A stretch of 64,000 nt of DNA, from positions 1,488,001 through 1,552,000 of the forward strand of contig NZ_CP155073.1 in NCBI RefSeq assembly GCF_039621805.1, written 5' to 3'. Position 1 is the first letter of the stretch. The number at the start of each line of letters is the position of its first letter. A program made the position numbers and the translations under genes. The notes under the pieces were generated by a model. The model saw only the letters and a program-made list of their open reading frames with translations. It made no database searches and was not told where the DNA came from. This document shows positions 1 to 9,045 of this stretch, piece by piece. The DNA comes from Paraburkholderia sp. PREW-6R (lineage in GTDB: Bacteria > Pseudomonadota > Gammaproteobacteria > Burkholderiales > Burkholderiaceae).

Positions 1-269
1 TGCCGAGCGCGATGAGCTGGGTGTTTTCCAGTTTGCATACGTCGGTGGGGCTCGCGTTCGTCGGGTCGGTGGTGGGCGAGTATCTCGGCTCGGCGCGCGG
101 CGTCGGCTACCTGATCCTGCAGGCCGAGGGCACCTTCGATATCAACACCGTGTTCGCAGGCATTCTGGTGCTGACGGCGTTCGCGCTGATTCTCGATGCG
201 ATTGTCGGCATCGCGGAACGGCGGTTCATGAAGTGGCAGCCAAAGACAGGTGACACGGAAAAGCTCTGA
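1..269 (+). CDS. ABC transporter permease, C-terminal fragment (NitT/TauT/SsuC-like)
   Basis: The reading frame is open from the window edge to a TGA at 267-269, so only about the last 89 residues are present. They contain a hydrophobic run around GLAFVGSVVGEYLGS, the segment GVGYLILQA, and a second membrane segment (GILVLTAFALILDAIVGI), ending in a short basic cytoplasmic tail. The V-x-E-x-x-G-S-x-x-G-x-G-Y pattern is typical of inner-membrane permeases of the BPD_transp_1 family for nitrate, taurine or alkanesulfonate. Substrate cannot be told from this fragment, and the partner ATPase and binding protein would lie outside the window. The in-frame ATG at 12 is internal, not a start. Confidence 0.8.
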   Translation, partial: PSAMSWVFSSLHTSVGLAFVGSVVGEYLGSARGVGYLILQAEGTFDINTVFAGILVLTAFALILDAIVGIAERRFMKWQPKTGDTEKL

Positions 270-277
270 TTACGAAG

Positions 278-326
278 AAAACGGCGTTCGGTTCATCGAT
301 CAGTCCACGAACCGGACACCGTTTTT
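278..326. terminator. Bidirectional intrinsic terminator between ABC permease and quinone oxidoreductase
   Basis: The left arm at 278-294 and right arm at 309-325 pair over 17 positions with one mismatch and one G-T wobble around a 14-nt loop. The stem starts with AAAA and is followed by a T run (322-326), so it can end transcription on both strands. It lies exactly between the two convergent genes. Confidence 0.8.
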
Positions 327-364
327 CCATCTCGCGAATCGTGCTGACGGGCAGCGCCTGCGAC

Positions 365-1339
365 CTACGGCGTCACCACGACTTTGCCGATCACCCGCCG
401 CCCGGCCATGTCGCGCAACGCTCGGCCGGTTTCCTCGAGCGTGTAGCGCGCCGACACATAAGGCTTGAGCTTGCCTTCGCCGATCCAGCGGGTCATCTGC
501 TCCAGGGCCGTGTGGTTATGCTGCGGCTCGCGCTTCGCAAAATCGCCCCAGAAAACGCCGACCACGCTTGCGCCTTTCAGCAGCATCAGATTCAACGGCA
601 GTTTGGGAATCTCTCCGTTCGCGAAGCCGACCACCAGATAGCGTCCGCGCCAGCCAATGCTGCGAAACGCGGGTTCTGCATAGATTCCGCCGACCGGGTC
701 GTAGATCACGTCGGGGCCTTTGCCTTCGGTGAGCGCGCGGATCCGCTCGCGCAAGTCCTCGGTGCTGTAATTGATGGTGGCGTCCGCGCCGTGCTTCACG
801 CAGGCCGCGAGTTTCTCGTCGCTGGATGCCGCCGCGATCACGCGCGCGCCTAACGCCTTGCCGATTTCGACCGCTGCAAGACCGACACCACCGGCCGCGC
901 CCAGCACGAGCATCGTCTCGCCGGCTTTCAGTCCGGCACGATCGACCACCGCGTGGTGCGACGTTCCATAAGCCAGCGTGAAAGCGGCGGCCAGCTCGAA
1001 AGGCACGGTGTCGGCAAGCGGCACGCAGGCCGCCTCTGCTGCCACGGCCTGTTCAGCAAAACCGCCCGAGCCCGTATAAGCAACGACGCGCGAACCTGGC
1101 CTGAACTGCGTGACGCCTTCGCCGACCGCGCGAACGATGCCCGCGAATTCGGAGCCCGGCGTGAACGGCAGCGGTGGTTTGAACTGGTATTTGTTCTCGA
1201 TGATCAGCACGTCGGGAAAGTTGACGGCTGCGGCTTTTACGTCGATCACGACATGGCCGGGCGGCGCCTGCAGGTCTGGCAGGTTTTCGACAACCAGGCT
1301 CTCCGGGGGGCCGTATTGATTACAGCGGATCGCGCGCAT
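365..1339 (-). CDS. NADPH:quinone oxidoreductase family protein (zinc-free MDR)
   Basis: 324 residues, the usual size for the quinone oxidoreductase branch of the medium-chain dehydrogenase/reductase family. The N-terminal GroES-like domain carries the GSEFAGIVRAVGEGV segment. The Rossmann domain has the nucleotide-binding motif LGAAGGVGLAAVEIGKALGA at about residues 145-165. The zinc-ligand cysteines of true alcohol dehydrogenases are absent, so NADPH-dependent reduction of quinones or enones is the likely role; the substrate is not known. The ATG is preceded by GGAGA at good spacing. It is transcribed alone, converging on the ABC gene across a terminator and diverging from surE. Confidence 0.88.
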   Translation of the reverse strand: MRAIRCNQYGPPESLVVENLPDLQAPPGHVVIDVKAAAVNFPDVLIIENKYQFKPPLPFTPGSEFAGIVRAVGEGVTQFRPGSRVVAYTGSGGFAEQAVAAEAACVPLADTVPFELAAAFTLAYGTSHHAVVDRAGLKAGETMLVLGAAGGVGLAAVEIGKALGARVIAAASSDEKLAACVKHGADATINYSTEDLRERIRALTEGKGPDVIYDPVGGIYAEPAFRSIGWRGRYLVVGFANGEIPKLPLNLMLLKGASVVGVFWGDFAKREPQHNHTALEQMTRWIGEGKLKPYVSARYTLEETGRALRDMAGRRVIGKVVVTP

Positions 1340-1552
1340 CGTGTCTCCATGTCGAACAAGGTTTGGTGAAGGACTGCCTGTGGGGCGTCGTGCTCATTCT
1401 GAGTGTAAAACAATGCGCACGACCGTGCGTTTTCATTGTGTGGCGGACTCGCCAGACGGCGTTGCTGCTGAACGCTGTCAGGTGAATTAGCGCGTGTTGC
1501 GCGCTGCGTGGATGCCGGGTCGTGTGTCGTTCGCGCGCCATCTTTCCTCGGT

Positions 1553-1558
1553 TACAAT
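1553..1558 (+). promoter_or_regulatory. Candidate -10 box (TACAAT) of surE, leaderless spacing
   Basis: TACAAT ends 6 nt before the surE ATG at 1565. With the usual 6-nt gap from -10 box to start point, transcription would begin at or next to the A of the start codon. No good -35 hexamer is visible 16-18 bp upstream. Confidence 0.5.
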
Positions 1559-1564
1559 CGCCGG

Positions 1565-2323
1565 ATGCGAATCCTACTCAGCAACGACGACGGTTATCTG
1601 GCGCCCGGCCTGGCCGCGCTCTATGAAGCGCTCAAGCCGATCGCGGACGTCACGGTCATGGCTCCCGAACAGAATTGCAGCGGTGCGTCCAATTCGTTGA
1701 CGCTGTCGCGGCCGCTTTCGGTGCTGCGTTCGGCGAACGGTTTCTACTACGTGAATGGCACGCCTACCGACTCGGTGCACATTGCGCTCACGGGCATGCT
1801 CGACCACACGCCGGACCTCGTGGTCTCGGGCATCAACAACGGCCAGAACATGGGTGAAGACACACTCTATTCCGGCACCGTCGCGGCCGCCACCGAGGGC
1901 ATCATGTTCGGCATACCGGCCATTGCGTTTTCCCTCGTCGACAAAGACTGGGTGCATCTCGACGCGGCTGTGCGCGTTGCGGCGCAAATCGTTTCGCATT
2001 ATCTCGAGCAACCGTTGCCGGGGCATCCGCTGCTGAACGTGAATATCCCGAATCTGCCGTATGACCAGCTCGGCAACTGGCAGATCACGCGGCTCGGCAA
2101 GCGGCACCCTTCTCAGCCCGTGATCCGCCAAACCAATCCGCGTGGCGAGCCGATCTACTGGATCGGGCCGTCGGGCAGCGCGCGCGACGCCAGCGAGGGC
2201 ACGGATTTCCATGCGGTCGCGACGGGGAACGTGTCGATCACGCCGCTGCAACTCGATCTGACCCACACGCAGATGCTGCCCGCGGCGCGCAACTGGGCGC
2301 GTGCCGGCAGCGGCGCTTCATGA
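1565..2323 (+). CDS. surE: 5'/3'-nucleotidase SurE
   Basis: 252 residues beginning [10 protein letters not shown], the hallmark SurE N terminus whose two aspartates (NDD) bind the divalent metal. Further metal-site features follow: the N in APEQNCSG and the [18 protein letters not shown] segment. SurE dephosphorylates nucleoside 5' and 3' monophosphates and short polyphosphate and is a stationary-phase survival protein. I chose the ATG at 1565 because the family starts exactly there; a longer frame back to 1508 adds 19 unrelated residues. The stop overlaps the next ATG (ATGA at 2320-2323), so it is translationally coupled to pcm in the classic surE-pcm-nlpD-rpoS order. Confidence 0.96.
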   Translation: MRILLSNDDGYLAPGLAALYEALKPIADVTVMAPEQNCSGASNSLTLSRPLSVLRSANGFYYVNGTPTDSVHIALTGMLDHTPDLVVSGINNGQNMGEDTLYSGTVAAATEGIMFGIPAIAFSLVDKDWVHLDAAVRVAAQIVSHYLEQPLPGHPLLNVNIPNLPYDQLGNWQITRLGKRHPSQPVIRQTNPRGEPIYWIGPSGSARDASEGTDFHAVATGNVSITPLQLDLTHTQMLPAARNWARAGSGAS

Positions 2324-3585
2324 CGAACGAGCGCGCGAGGCGCTTTCCGCTCGGCCTCGAGGACCTGGTGCGTGAGCCGCGCCGGCCCGAAGGGCGTCCG
2401 GGCGAAGTGCGCGCGGCCGCGCTCGCCGCGAGCGCGGCTTTGAATTCGCGGCAGCCGGGCGGCAGGGCGGCGACGGCGGGGGCGCAGCAGAAGCCGCAGG
2501 CGCGGGCGCAGGGACCAAAGCAAACACAAGCGCCGGCGCAGCTCGCGCAACAAGGCAAGCAGTCCGCCACGTCGCCGGGCAAATCCGGCGCGTCGCCGCA
2601 CGCGCCGGCCCAGGGCAAACCGTCTGCGACGACGCAAGCTCAGCCTCATGTCGCATCCGCAGCGAAAGCAGCGGCGCCGCCGGTTTCTTTTCCGCTTTCT
2701 TTTCCGCATTCCTTCCCGCTTTCTGTTCCGTTAGCGAAGCCGCCTGCGTCGCCGTCACAGAGGCCGACGATCATCACTCCGCCGAAGCCGCAGGCCGCGC
2801 CGCTGGCAAGGACGCCAGGCAAGCCCGCCGCGCAGAACGCCGGCACGCGGACCGGACCCCAGTCATCGGCTTCGTTGCGATCCGCCACCCGGCAGAACGA
2901 GCGCGCCGCTTCGCCGAACCTCGCATCGAGCGGCGCATTGGCGTTGACGTCGGAACGGGTTCGCGAACGCATGGTCGAACGCCTGCGTGCAAACGGCGTG
3001 ACCGATCAGCGCGTGCTCAATGCAATGTCCGCTGTGCCGCGCCACATGTTCGTCGACCCAGGTCTCGCTGCTCAGGCCTATGAAGATGCGGCGTTGCCGA
3101 TTGGTCATCACCAGACTATCTCGAAGCCCTCGGTGGTCGCGCGAATGATCGAACTGGCGGGCGCCGGGCGCGCGTTGAACAACGTGCTCGAAATCGGCAC
3201 CGGCTGCGGTTATCAGGCGGCGGTGCTGAGCCACGTCGCGCGCGAGGTGTATTCGATCGAACGGATCAGGCCGCTATCCGAGCGCGCAAAGACAAACTTG
3301 CGTCCGTTGCGCATCCCGAACATCCGTTTGCATTATGGCGACGGGCGGCTCGGCTTGCCGTCGGCAGCGCCATTCGATGCGATCGTGATTGCTGCGGCGG
3401 GGCTCGACGTGCCGCAGGCTTTACTTGAACAACTCGCGATCGGCGGCCGTCTCGTTGCGCCGGTCGGCTCGCAGGACGGCCAGAGTCAGGTGCTCACGCT
3501 GGTCGAGCGCCTCGGACCCGCGCAGTGGCGCGAGTCGCGGCTTGATCGCGTTTTCTTTGTACCCTTAAAATCCGGAGTGATTTGA
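2320..3585 (+). CDS. pcm: Protein-L-isoaspartate O-methyltransferase with long low-complexity N-terminal extension
   Basis: 421 residues, about twice the size of enterobacterial Pcm (near 208). Residues 1 to about 210 are rich in Ala, Pro, Gln, Lys and Ser with repeats such as [13 protein letters not shown], and look disordered. The catalytic SAM-methyltransferase domain fills the rest, with [12 protein letters not shown] and the AdoMet-binding motif [14 protein letters not shown]. The enzyme methylates L-isoaspartyl residues to start repair of aged proteins. It overlaps surE by 4 nt and ends 5 nt before the nlpD ATG. An alternative start around the methyltransferase domain cannot be excluded, but the ATGA coupling supports the long form. 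Confidence 0.92.
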   Translation: MTNERARRFPLGLEDLVREPRRPEGRPGEVRAAALAASAALNSRQPGGRAATAGAQQKPQARAQGPKQTQAPAQLAQQGKQSATSPGKSGASPHAPAQGKPSATTQAQPHVASAAKAAAPPVSFPLSFPHSFPLSVPLAKPPASPSQRPTIITPPKPQAAPLARTPGKPAAQNAGTRTGPQSSASLRSATRQNERAASPNLASSGALALTSERVRERMVERLRANGVTDQRVLNAMSAVPRHMFVDPGLAAQAYEDAALPIGHHQTISKPSVVARMIELAGAGRALNNVLEIGTGCGYQAAVLSHVAREVYSIERIRPLSERAKTNLRPLRIPNIRLHYGDGRLGLPSAAPFDAIVIAAAGLDVPQALLEQLAIGGRLVAPVGSQDGQSQVLTLVERLGPAQWRESRLDRVFFVPLKSGVI

Positions 3586-3590
3586 CACCG

Positions 3591-4526
3591 ATGAGTATGT
3601 TGCGCGCGATGCAAAGAACCAGCCTGAATGTCCCTCTGACCGTAACCCAGCGTAGCGTGTGCGTGCTCGCCTTGTCCCTGCTGATGTCGGCCTGCGCTTC
3701 CCGGCTCGACCAGGCGCCGGTTGTCGACCGCTCCGGCGGCGCGCCGCTCAGTACGCAGGCCGAGCAGCAGCCGGCCGTGCCGCTCGGACCGCCGCCGCCG
3801 GGCTATTACCGTGTGAAGCCTGGCGACACGCTTTATCGCATCGCGCTGGAAAACGGGCAGAACTATCGCGATATTTCGGCGTGGAATAATCTCACCAACC
3901 CGAACCAGATCGAAGTCGATCAGTTGCTGCGCGTGGTGCCGCCGGGCGCCAATACCGCGGCGCTCACACCGGGTGTGTCGACCGCGCCGATCGGCGGTGG
4001 TGGTGCAGTGCAAAGCGCGCCGCTTGGCAGCACGCCGCCATCTGCGGGAGTGGCCGCGCCGCCGCTCTATGGCGCGAGCGGAACGAGTAGCGCGAACAAT
4101 GCTGCGCTTACGCCGCCGGCCAATCCGGCCGCGAGCGATTCGAGCGCAAGCGCGCCGGGCAATGTGAACTTCGCGTGGCCGGTGCGCGGGCCGTTGCTTG
4201 GCACATTTAACGATTCGACAAACAAGGGCGTCAACATCGGCGGAGCTGCCGGCGACCCCGTGAAAGCGTCGGCTGATGGGCGAGTAGTTTATGCAGGAAA
4301 TGGCCTGCGCGGTTACGGGAACCTTATTATTATCAAACACGACGCAACTTATCTCACGGCGTATGCACATAACCGTGCTTTGATGGTAAAAGAGGGGGAC
4401 GCGGTGACGAAAGGGCAGAAAATCGCTGAGATGGGCAATAGTGATTCCGACCGCGTAATGTTGCATTTCGAAGTTCGCCGGCAGGGTAAACCTGTCGACC
4501 CACTCAAGTATTTGCCGCCGCAATAA
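3591..4526 (+). CDS. nlpD: NlpD-type lipoprotein: LysM plus degenerate LytM/M23 domain
   Basis: About 311 residues. The N terminus has a lipoprotein signal ending in LLMSAC, so Cys should be lipidated. A LysM peptidoglycan-binding domain follows (YYRVKPGDTLYRIALENGQN), then a Ser/Ala/Pro linker and a C-terminal LytM domain (FAWPVRGPLL to YLPPQ). The metal-binding site is broken: the usual H-x-G-x-D region reads KGVNIGG. This resembles E. coli NlpD, which activates the amidase AmiC rather than cutting peptidoglycan itself. I chose the ATG at 3591; an in-frame TTG at 3582 would overlap pcm. It precedes rpoS by 11 nt; in E. coli the main rpoS promoter lies inside nlpD, which may also hold here. 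Confidence 0.93.
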   Translation: MSMLRAMQRTSLNVPLTVTQRSVCVLALSLLMSACASRLDQAPVVDRSGGAPLSTQAEQQPAVPLGPPPPGYYRVKPGDTLYRIALENGQNYRDISAWNNLTNPNQIEVDQLLRVVPPGANTAALTPGVSTAPIGGGGAVQSAPLGSTPPSAGVAAPPLYGASGTSSANNAALTPPANPAASDSSASAPGNVNFAWPVRGPLLGTFNDSTNKGVNIGGAAGDPVKASADGRVVYAGNGLRGYGNLIIIKHDATYLTAYAHNRALMVKEGDAVTKGQKIAEMGNSDSDRVMLHFEVRRQGKPVDPLKYLPPQ

Positions 4527-4537
4527 GCGATACGACC

Positions 4538-5620
4538 ATGCCGAAATCGAAGCGCCGCCCGCCGCAAGCCGAGTCTGAGACGATCAGCGATGCCTTGTCC
4601 GCCTCGGTGGACGAAAGCGGCGCTTCGGAAGTGGAAGAAGAGGTTGCTGAAGAACGCGATCTCGACGAGCGCCAGGCCGGCGCAGAAGAGAGCGGCGAGG
4701 CGCGCGAAGGCACGGCCGAAGCGCCGCCGGACGCAGACGATTTTCGCGCGCTGTTACAAGCCGAACTCACGGCTGACACAATTCAGCATTACCTGAACCG
4801 TATCAGCGTCAAACCGCTGCTCACCGTCGAGGAAGAGCAGAAGTATTCGCGGCTCGCCAAGGCGGGTGAATTCGAAGCGCGCCAGGTGATGATCGAGCGC
4901 AATTTGCGCCTCGTCGTGAGCATCGCAAAAGGTTATCTGAATCGCGGCGTGCCACTGCTCGATCTGATCGAGGAAGGCAATCTCGGACTGATGCACGCGA
5001 TCGAAAAATTCGATCCCACACGCGGCTTCCGATTCTCCACTTACGCCACCTGGTGGATCCGCCAGAGCATCGAGCGCGCGATCATGAATCAGGCGCGCAC
5101 GGTGCGGTTGCCGGTTCACGTCATTCGTGAGCTTAACCAGGTACTGCGCGCAAAACGCCATCTTGAAAAGAACTCGATGAACTCGGGCGAAGCCGCCGAG
5201 CGGCGCGACGCCAGCATCGACGATATCGCCTATCTGACCGGCAAGACCACCGACGAGGTGACCGACATCCTCGCGCTGAACGAGCACACCGCGTCGCTCG
5301 ACGCGCCGCTCGATCTCGACCCGGCGAGCAGCCTGCTCGACCTGCTGTCGGACGACCAGAGCCAGTCGCCGGACGCCGAAGTGCAGCACCGCGAACTCGA
5401 AACGCTCACGCGCGCGTGGCTCGCCCGGCTGTCGGACAAGCACCGCCATGTGATCGAACGCCGCTTCGGTCTGAATCACATCGAGCCCGCCACGCTCGAA
5501 GAGCTGGCCGATGAAATGGGCCTCACGCGCGAGCGGGTCCGCCAGATCCAACAGGAAGCGCTCGTGCGGTTAAAGCGCTTCTTCGCCTCCAACGGTGTTC
5601 GCAAGGACGCCGTTCTCTAA
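4538..5620 (+). CDS. rpoS: RNA polymerase sigma factor RpoS (sigma-38)
   Basis: 360 residues of the sigma-70 family. An acidic N-terminal stretch (about residues 10-65, rich in Glu, Asp and Ala) precedes region 1.2. Region 2 is intact: ERNLRLVVSIAKGYLNRG, LLDLIEEGNLGLMHAIEKFD and the -10 recognition helix with TYATWWIRQSIERAI. Region 3 follows, then region 4 with the -35 helix-turn-helix (LEELADEMGLTRERVRQIQ). It directs stationary-phase and stress transcription. Position after nlpD and the lack of a full region 1.1 favour RpoS over RpoD. Burkholderiaceae RpoS proteins are typically about this long because of the acidic leader. Confidence 0.96.
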   Translation: MPKSKRRPPQAESETISDALSASVDESGASEVEEEVAEERDLDERQAGAEESGEAREGTAEAPPDADDFRALLQAELTADTIQHYLNRISVKPLLTVEEEQKYSRLAKAGEFEARQVMIERNLRLVVSIAKGYLNRGVPLLDLIEEGNLGLMHAIEKFDPTRGFRFSTYATWWIRQSIERAIMNQARTVRLPVHVIRELNQVLRAKRHLEKNSMNSGEAAERRDASIDDIAYLTGKTTDEVTDILALNEHTASLDAPLDLDPASSLLDLLSDDQSQSPDAEVQHRELETLTRAWLARLSDKHRHVIERRFGLNHIEPATLEELADEMGLTRERVRQIQQEALVRLKRFFASNGVRKDAVL

Positions 5621-5624
5621 CCTG

Positions 5625-6401
5625 ATGACACCGATTCTTGTTTTCGACATCGAGACGATTCCCGATGTCGCCGGCATTCGCCGCCTCGAAGATTTGCCCG
5701 CCAGTCTGTCCGATGCCGAAGTCGCCGAGCACGCGTTCGCCGCGCGCCGCGAAAAAACCGGCAGCGATTTCCTGCCGCACCATCTGCAACGCGTCGCCGC
5801 CATTTCCTGCGTGTTTCGCGACAACAACGGCTTTCGCGTGCGCTCGCTCGGCACGCCGGAAGACGGCGAAGCGGCGCTCGTCCAGTCGTTCTATCGTGTG
5901 ATCGAAAAGTACACGCCGCAACTCGTGTCGTGGAACGGCGGCGGCTTCGACCTGCCGGTATTGAACTACCGTGCGCTCGTCAATGGCATTCCGGCGTACC
6001 GTTTCTGGGATCTCGGCGAGGACGACCGCGAGTTCAAGTGGAACAACTACATCAGCCGTTACCATGCGCGTCACACGGATCTGATGGACGTGCTCGCGAT
6101 GTACCAGGCGCGCGCCAACGCGCCGCTCGACGCGCTCGCGAAGATGTGCGGGTTTCCCGGCAAGATGGGCATGGACGGCAGCCAGGTGTGGCACGCTTAC
6201 CAGCAAGGGCGAATCGACGAAATCCGCAATTACTGTGAGACGGATGTCGTCAACACGTATCTGCTGTATTGCCGGTTCCAGTTGATTCGGGGCGCGTTCT
6301 CCGCTGCCGAGTACGCCGACGAGATCAACCTCGTGAAGAACGCGCTGGCCCTCGAAACGGCGCCGCAGTGGGCCGAGTACCTCGCCGCGTTCGACGCCTG
6401 A
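5625..6401 (+). CDS. 3'-5' exonuclease, PolB-exonuclease-like (DnaQ fold)
   Basis: 258 residues starting MTPILVFDIETIPD, which contains the DxE catalytic pair of DEDD exonucleases (Exo I). Exo II is in the SWNGGGFDLPVL segment and Exo III in YCETDVVNTYLLY. No polymerase domain follows, so this is the stand-alone 'predicted 3'-5' exonuclease related to PolB exonuclease domain' family. It probably trims single-stranded DNA or RNA ends; the substrate is not established from sequence. It starts 4 nt after rpoS, so it may be co-transcribed with it. I chose the ATG at 5625 because the family begins at the first beta strand. Confidence 0.88.
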   Translation: MTPILVFDIETIPDVAGIRRLEDLPASLSDAEVAEHAFAARREKTGSDFLPHHLQRVAAISCVFRDNNGFRVRSLGTPEDGEAALVQSFYRVIEKYTPQLVSWNGGGFDLPVLNYRALVNGIPAYRFWDLGEDDREFKWNNYISRYHARHTDLMDVLAMYQARANAPLDALAKMCGFPGKMGMDGSQVWHAYQQGRIDEIRNYCETDVVNTYLLYCRFQLIRGAFSAAEYADEINLVKNALALETAPQWAEYLAAFDA

Positions 6402-6496
6402 GTCGAAGCGGAACTCGACGGCCGACTCGTCGCCGAATCCAACGCCCGACCTGACGCGCGACCCGTCGTCCGATTCGACGCCGCAGCCCGATCGTC

Positions 6497-6525
6497 TACA
6501 ATCTTGCCTTTCCCCACAAGATTGT
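6497..6525 (+). promoter_or_regulatory. rlmD promoter -10 box overlapped by a perfect 9-bp inverted repeat
   Basis: TACAAT at 6497-6502 is a candidate -10 box, predicting a start near 6509 and a 30-nt leader. A perfect 9-bp dyad, ACAATCTTG (6498-6506) and CAAGATTGT (6517-6525), with a 10-nt loop covers the -10 box and start site. It could be a repressor operator or an RNA hairpin near the 5' end. Confidence 0.55.
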
Positions 6526-6538
6526 CAGGAAGTCGCAG

Positions 6539-7993
6539 GTGTCCACAACTGCTCCACAACGCCGCTTGCCAAAACGCCCCAAGCCACACAGGCAGCACAA
6601 GTCGAATAAGGCACGCCAGGCCCATGCGCCGGCGCCTCGGTCGGTCGTCACGGGCAACGAGCCGGTTATCGAGATCGTTTCGCTCGACATGGAAGCGCGC
6701 GGCGTTGGCCGCATCGAAGGCGAAGACGGCGCGCCCGGCAAGGTAATCTTCGTGGAAGGCGCGCTGCCCGGCGAGCGCGTCAGCTATTCGACGCATCGCA
6801 GCAAGCCGAAATACGAACAGGCTGAAGTCGTGCAGGTGTTCCGCGAGAGCGTCATTCGCACGAAGCCGAAATGCATGTACTTCGATATCTGCGGCGGCTG
6901 TTCGATGCAGCATCTCGATATTCGCGCGCAGGTGGCGGTCAAGCAGCGCGTGCTCGAAGACAATCTGCAGCATCTGGCCAAACTGCGTCCTGAAACGGTG
7001 TTTCGGCCCATTCACGGACCGGCGTGGGGTTATCGTTATCGCGCGCGTCTGGCCGTACGCTTTCTGCCGGAAAAGGGCGGCATGCGCATCGGCTTTCACG
7101 AGAAGAAAAGCAGCTATATCGCCGACATGAAAACGTGCGAGGTGCTGCCGCCGCACGTGTCGGCAATGCTGATGCCGCTGCGCTTCATGGTGCGCAAGTT
7201 GTCGATCTACGACCGCATGCCGCAGATCGAACTGGCGGTGGGCTCGTCGGTGACGGCGTTGGTCGTGCGCAACCTCGAACCGATCACCGAAGCCGACGAA
7301 CAGGTGCTGCGCGATTTCGCCGACGAGCACAACGTCCAGTTCTGGCTGCAGCCGAAGGGTCCGGATACGGTCGCGCCGTTCTATCCGCTCGACGTGCAGC
7401 TCGATTACACGCTGCCCGAGTACGGCATCCGCATGCCATTCAAGCCAACCGATTTCACGCAGGTGAACCACGCGATCAACCGCGTGCTGGTCAGCCGCGC
7501 GTTGCGGTTGCTTGCGCCGTCGCGCACGGATCGCGTGCTCGACCTGTTTTGCGGTATCGGCAATTTCACATTGCCGCTCGCGCGGATATCGAAGGAAGTG
7601 GTGGGGATCGAAGGCAGTGAAGTGCTGACTTCACGCGCGCTCGCCAACGCCGAACTGAATGGCGTGGCGGGACATACGTCGTTTGCGTGCCGCAATCTGT
7701 TCGACGTGACCGCCGACGACATCCGCGCGCTCGGCCACTTCGACAAGTTTCTGATCGATCCGCCGCGCGAAGGCGCGCTCGCCGTCGCCAAGGCGCTTGC
7801 CGAAATCGCGCAGAGCGGCGCAGGACCGCTGCCGACGCGCATCGTCTACGTGTCGTGCAACCCGGCAACGCTCGCACGCGATGCGGGGCTGCTCGTGCAC
7901 GAGGCGGGCTACCGGCTGGTTGGCGCCGGCGTGGTCAATATGTTCCCGCATACGTCGCACGTGGAATCGATTGCTTTGTTCGAGCGCGATTGA
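6539..7993 (+). CDS. rlmD: 23S rRNA (uracil-1939-C5)-methyltransferase RlmD
   Basis: 484 residues, GTG start. After a basic N terminus comes a TRAM domain (about residues 45-100), then the iron-sulfur cysteines (C-x5-C-x2-C in [17 protein letters not shown] and a fourth in KTCEVLPPH). The SAM methyltransferase domain contains [34 protein letters not shown] and the catalytic cysteine in [13 protein letters not shown]. This full set separates RlmD (RumA) from TrmA, which lacks the cluster. It modifies U1939 of 23S rRNA using AdoMet. It converges on bamD across a strong shared terminator. Confidence 0.94.
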   Translation: MSTTAPQRRLPKRPKPHRQHKSNKARQAHAPAPRSVVTGNEPVIEIVSLDMEARGVGRIEGEDGAPGKVIFVEGALPGERVSYSTHRSKPKYEQAEVVQVFRESVIRTKPKCMYFDICGGCSMQHLDIRAQVAVKQRVLEDNLQHLAKLRPETVFRPIHGPAWGYRYRARLAVRFLPEKGGMRIGFHEKKSSYIADMKTCEVLPPHVSAMLMPLRFMVRKLSIYDRMPQIELAVGSSVTALVVRNLEPITEADEQVLRDFADEHNVQFWLQPKGPDTVAPFYPLDVQLDYTLPEYGIRMPFKPTDFTQVNHAINRVLVSRALRLLAPSRTDRVLDLFCGIGNFTLPLARISKEVVGIEGSEVLTSRALANAELNGVAGHTSFACRNLFDVTADDIRALGHFDKFLIDPPREGALAVAKALAEIAQSGAGPLPTRIVYVSCNPATLARDAGLLVHEAGYRLVGAGVVNMFPHTSHVESIALFERD

Positions 7994-8041
7994 TCGGACG
8001 CGGTGTGGGCGGTGCACGGCCGGCGTTTGTGCAGGTGAAAT

Positions 8042-8073
8042 AAAAAAGCCACGAAAATGATCGTGGCTTTTTT
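8042..8073. terminator. Bidirectional intrinsic terminator between rlmD and bamD
   Basis: Perfect 13-bp stem (8042-8054 with 8061-8073) around a 6-nt loop, with six A on the left and six T on the right. It reads as a rho-independent terminator on both strands and serves the two convergent genes. Confidence 0.93.
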
Positions 8074-8146
8074 CATTTGCCGGCTGATTCGGGCAGCGCG
8101 GCTTTCAGTCAGTCTGAACCCAATGGCGATGAGCGCGCAAAGCCGC

Positions 8147-9007
8147 TCAGAACTGCCACCAGGACTTCTCCGTACCCGGACGCGCATGGCCGGTGATGTA
8201 CGGGCTGTCCGGGAACGTACCGGCCAGCACGCGGCGCGTGTCGTCGGCGAGTTGCGGCTGGTTCAGCTTCTGATACGACAACACCATGATATGCAGCGCG
8301 TCTTCGATCGCCGGCGCGTTCTTGTACTGCGTGAGCGCCAGTTGTGCGCGGTTGATTGCAGCAACATAGGCGCCGCGACGGTAGTAATAGTCTGCCGCGT
8401 GAACCTCGTGCGACGCCAGCGCGTTCACGATATACCGCATGCGTTGCGCGGCATCCGGCGCATACTTGCTGTTCGGGTATTTGTCCACCACGACCTTGAA
8501 TGCGTCGTACGACTCGCGCAGCGATTTCGGGTCGCGCTCGCTCATGTCCTGACCGGAGAAGCGGCCGAACAGACCAAGGTCGTCGTTGAAGTGAATCATG
8601 CCCTTCAGGTAGTACGCGTACGAAATGTCCGGGTGATCCGGGTGCAGCTGGATGAAGCGGTCGATCGCCTGGTCGGCCGCCGCGTTCTCGTTGTCTTTCC
8701 AGTTGCAGTACGCGACGTTGATCTGCGCCTGCTGCGCGAAGTGGCCGAACGGGTCACGGCCTTCCAGCAACTCGAAGTATTTCGCGCACTTGCCGTAATC
8801 ACCACCGGTCAAGGCGTCGTTCGCCTCCGTATATAATTTGTTGTTGTTCCACGTTGCCGTTTCGTCCGTCTTTTCCGGCAGGCCGTGACAAGCCGCAACA
8901 ACGGCGACGGCTGCAGCGCACGCAATGTATCCGGCCACTTTCCGGGCCGCCTTCTTGATGGCCGCCAAATTGATCGCCGCTTCAGTGATGGTGTTCAAGG
9001 CTCGCAT
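8147..9007 (-). CDS. bamD: Outer membrane assembly lipoprotein BamD
   Basis: 286 residues from the ATG at 9007. The N-terminal signal peptide ends in a lipobox (VVAAC), so the protein is an outer-membrane lipoprotein. The rest is the TPR scaffold of BamD/ComL/YfiO, with [14 protein letters not shown] and [14 protein letters not shown] typical of the family. BamD is the essential partner of BamA in beta-barrel insertion. A longer frame to 9133 runs into rluD and adds no plausible signal sequence. It diverges from rluD with only 38 bp between start codons, so its promoter must lie within the 5' end of rluD. Confidence 0.95.
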   Translation of the reverse strand: MRALNTITEAAINLAAIKKAARKVAGYIACAAAVAVVAACHGLPEKTDETATWNNNKLYTEANDALTGGDYGKCAKYFELLEGRDPFGHFAQQAQINVAYCNWKDNENAAADQAIDRFIQLHPDHPDISYAYYLKGMIHFNDDLGLFGRFSGQDMSERDPKSLRESYDAFKVVVDKYPNSKYAPDAAQRMRYIVNALASHEVHAADYYYRRGAYVAAINRAQLALTQYKNAPAIEDALHIMVLSYQKLNQPQLADDTRRVLAGTFPDSPYITGHARPGTEKSWWQF

Positions 9008-9045
9008 TTTCCAGTCTAGCTTTACGTCCAGGTGACCCAGACTCA

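Noticed and set aside
6230..7471. 413-codon open frame antisense to rlmD
   Set aside because: It covers the conserved rlmD catalytic core on the other strand and has no protein-like features.
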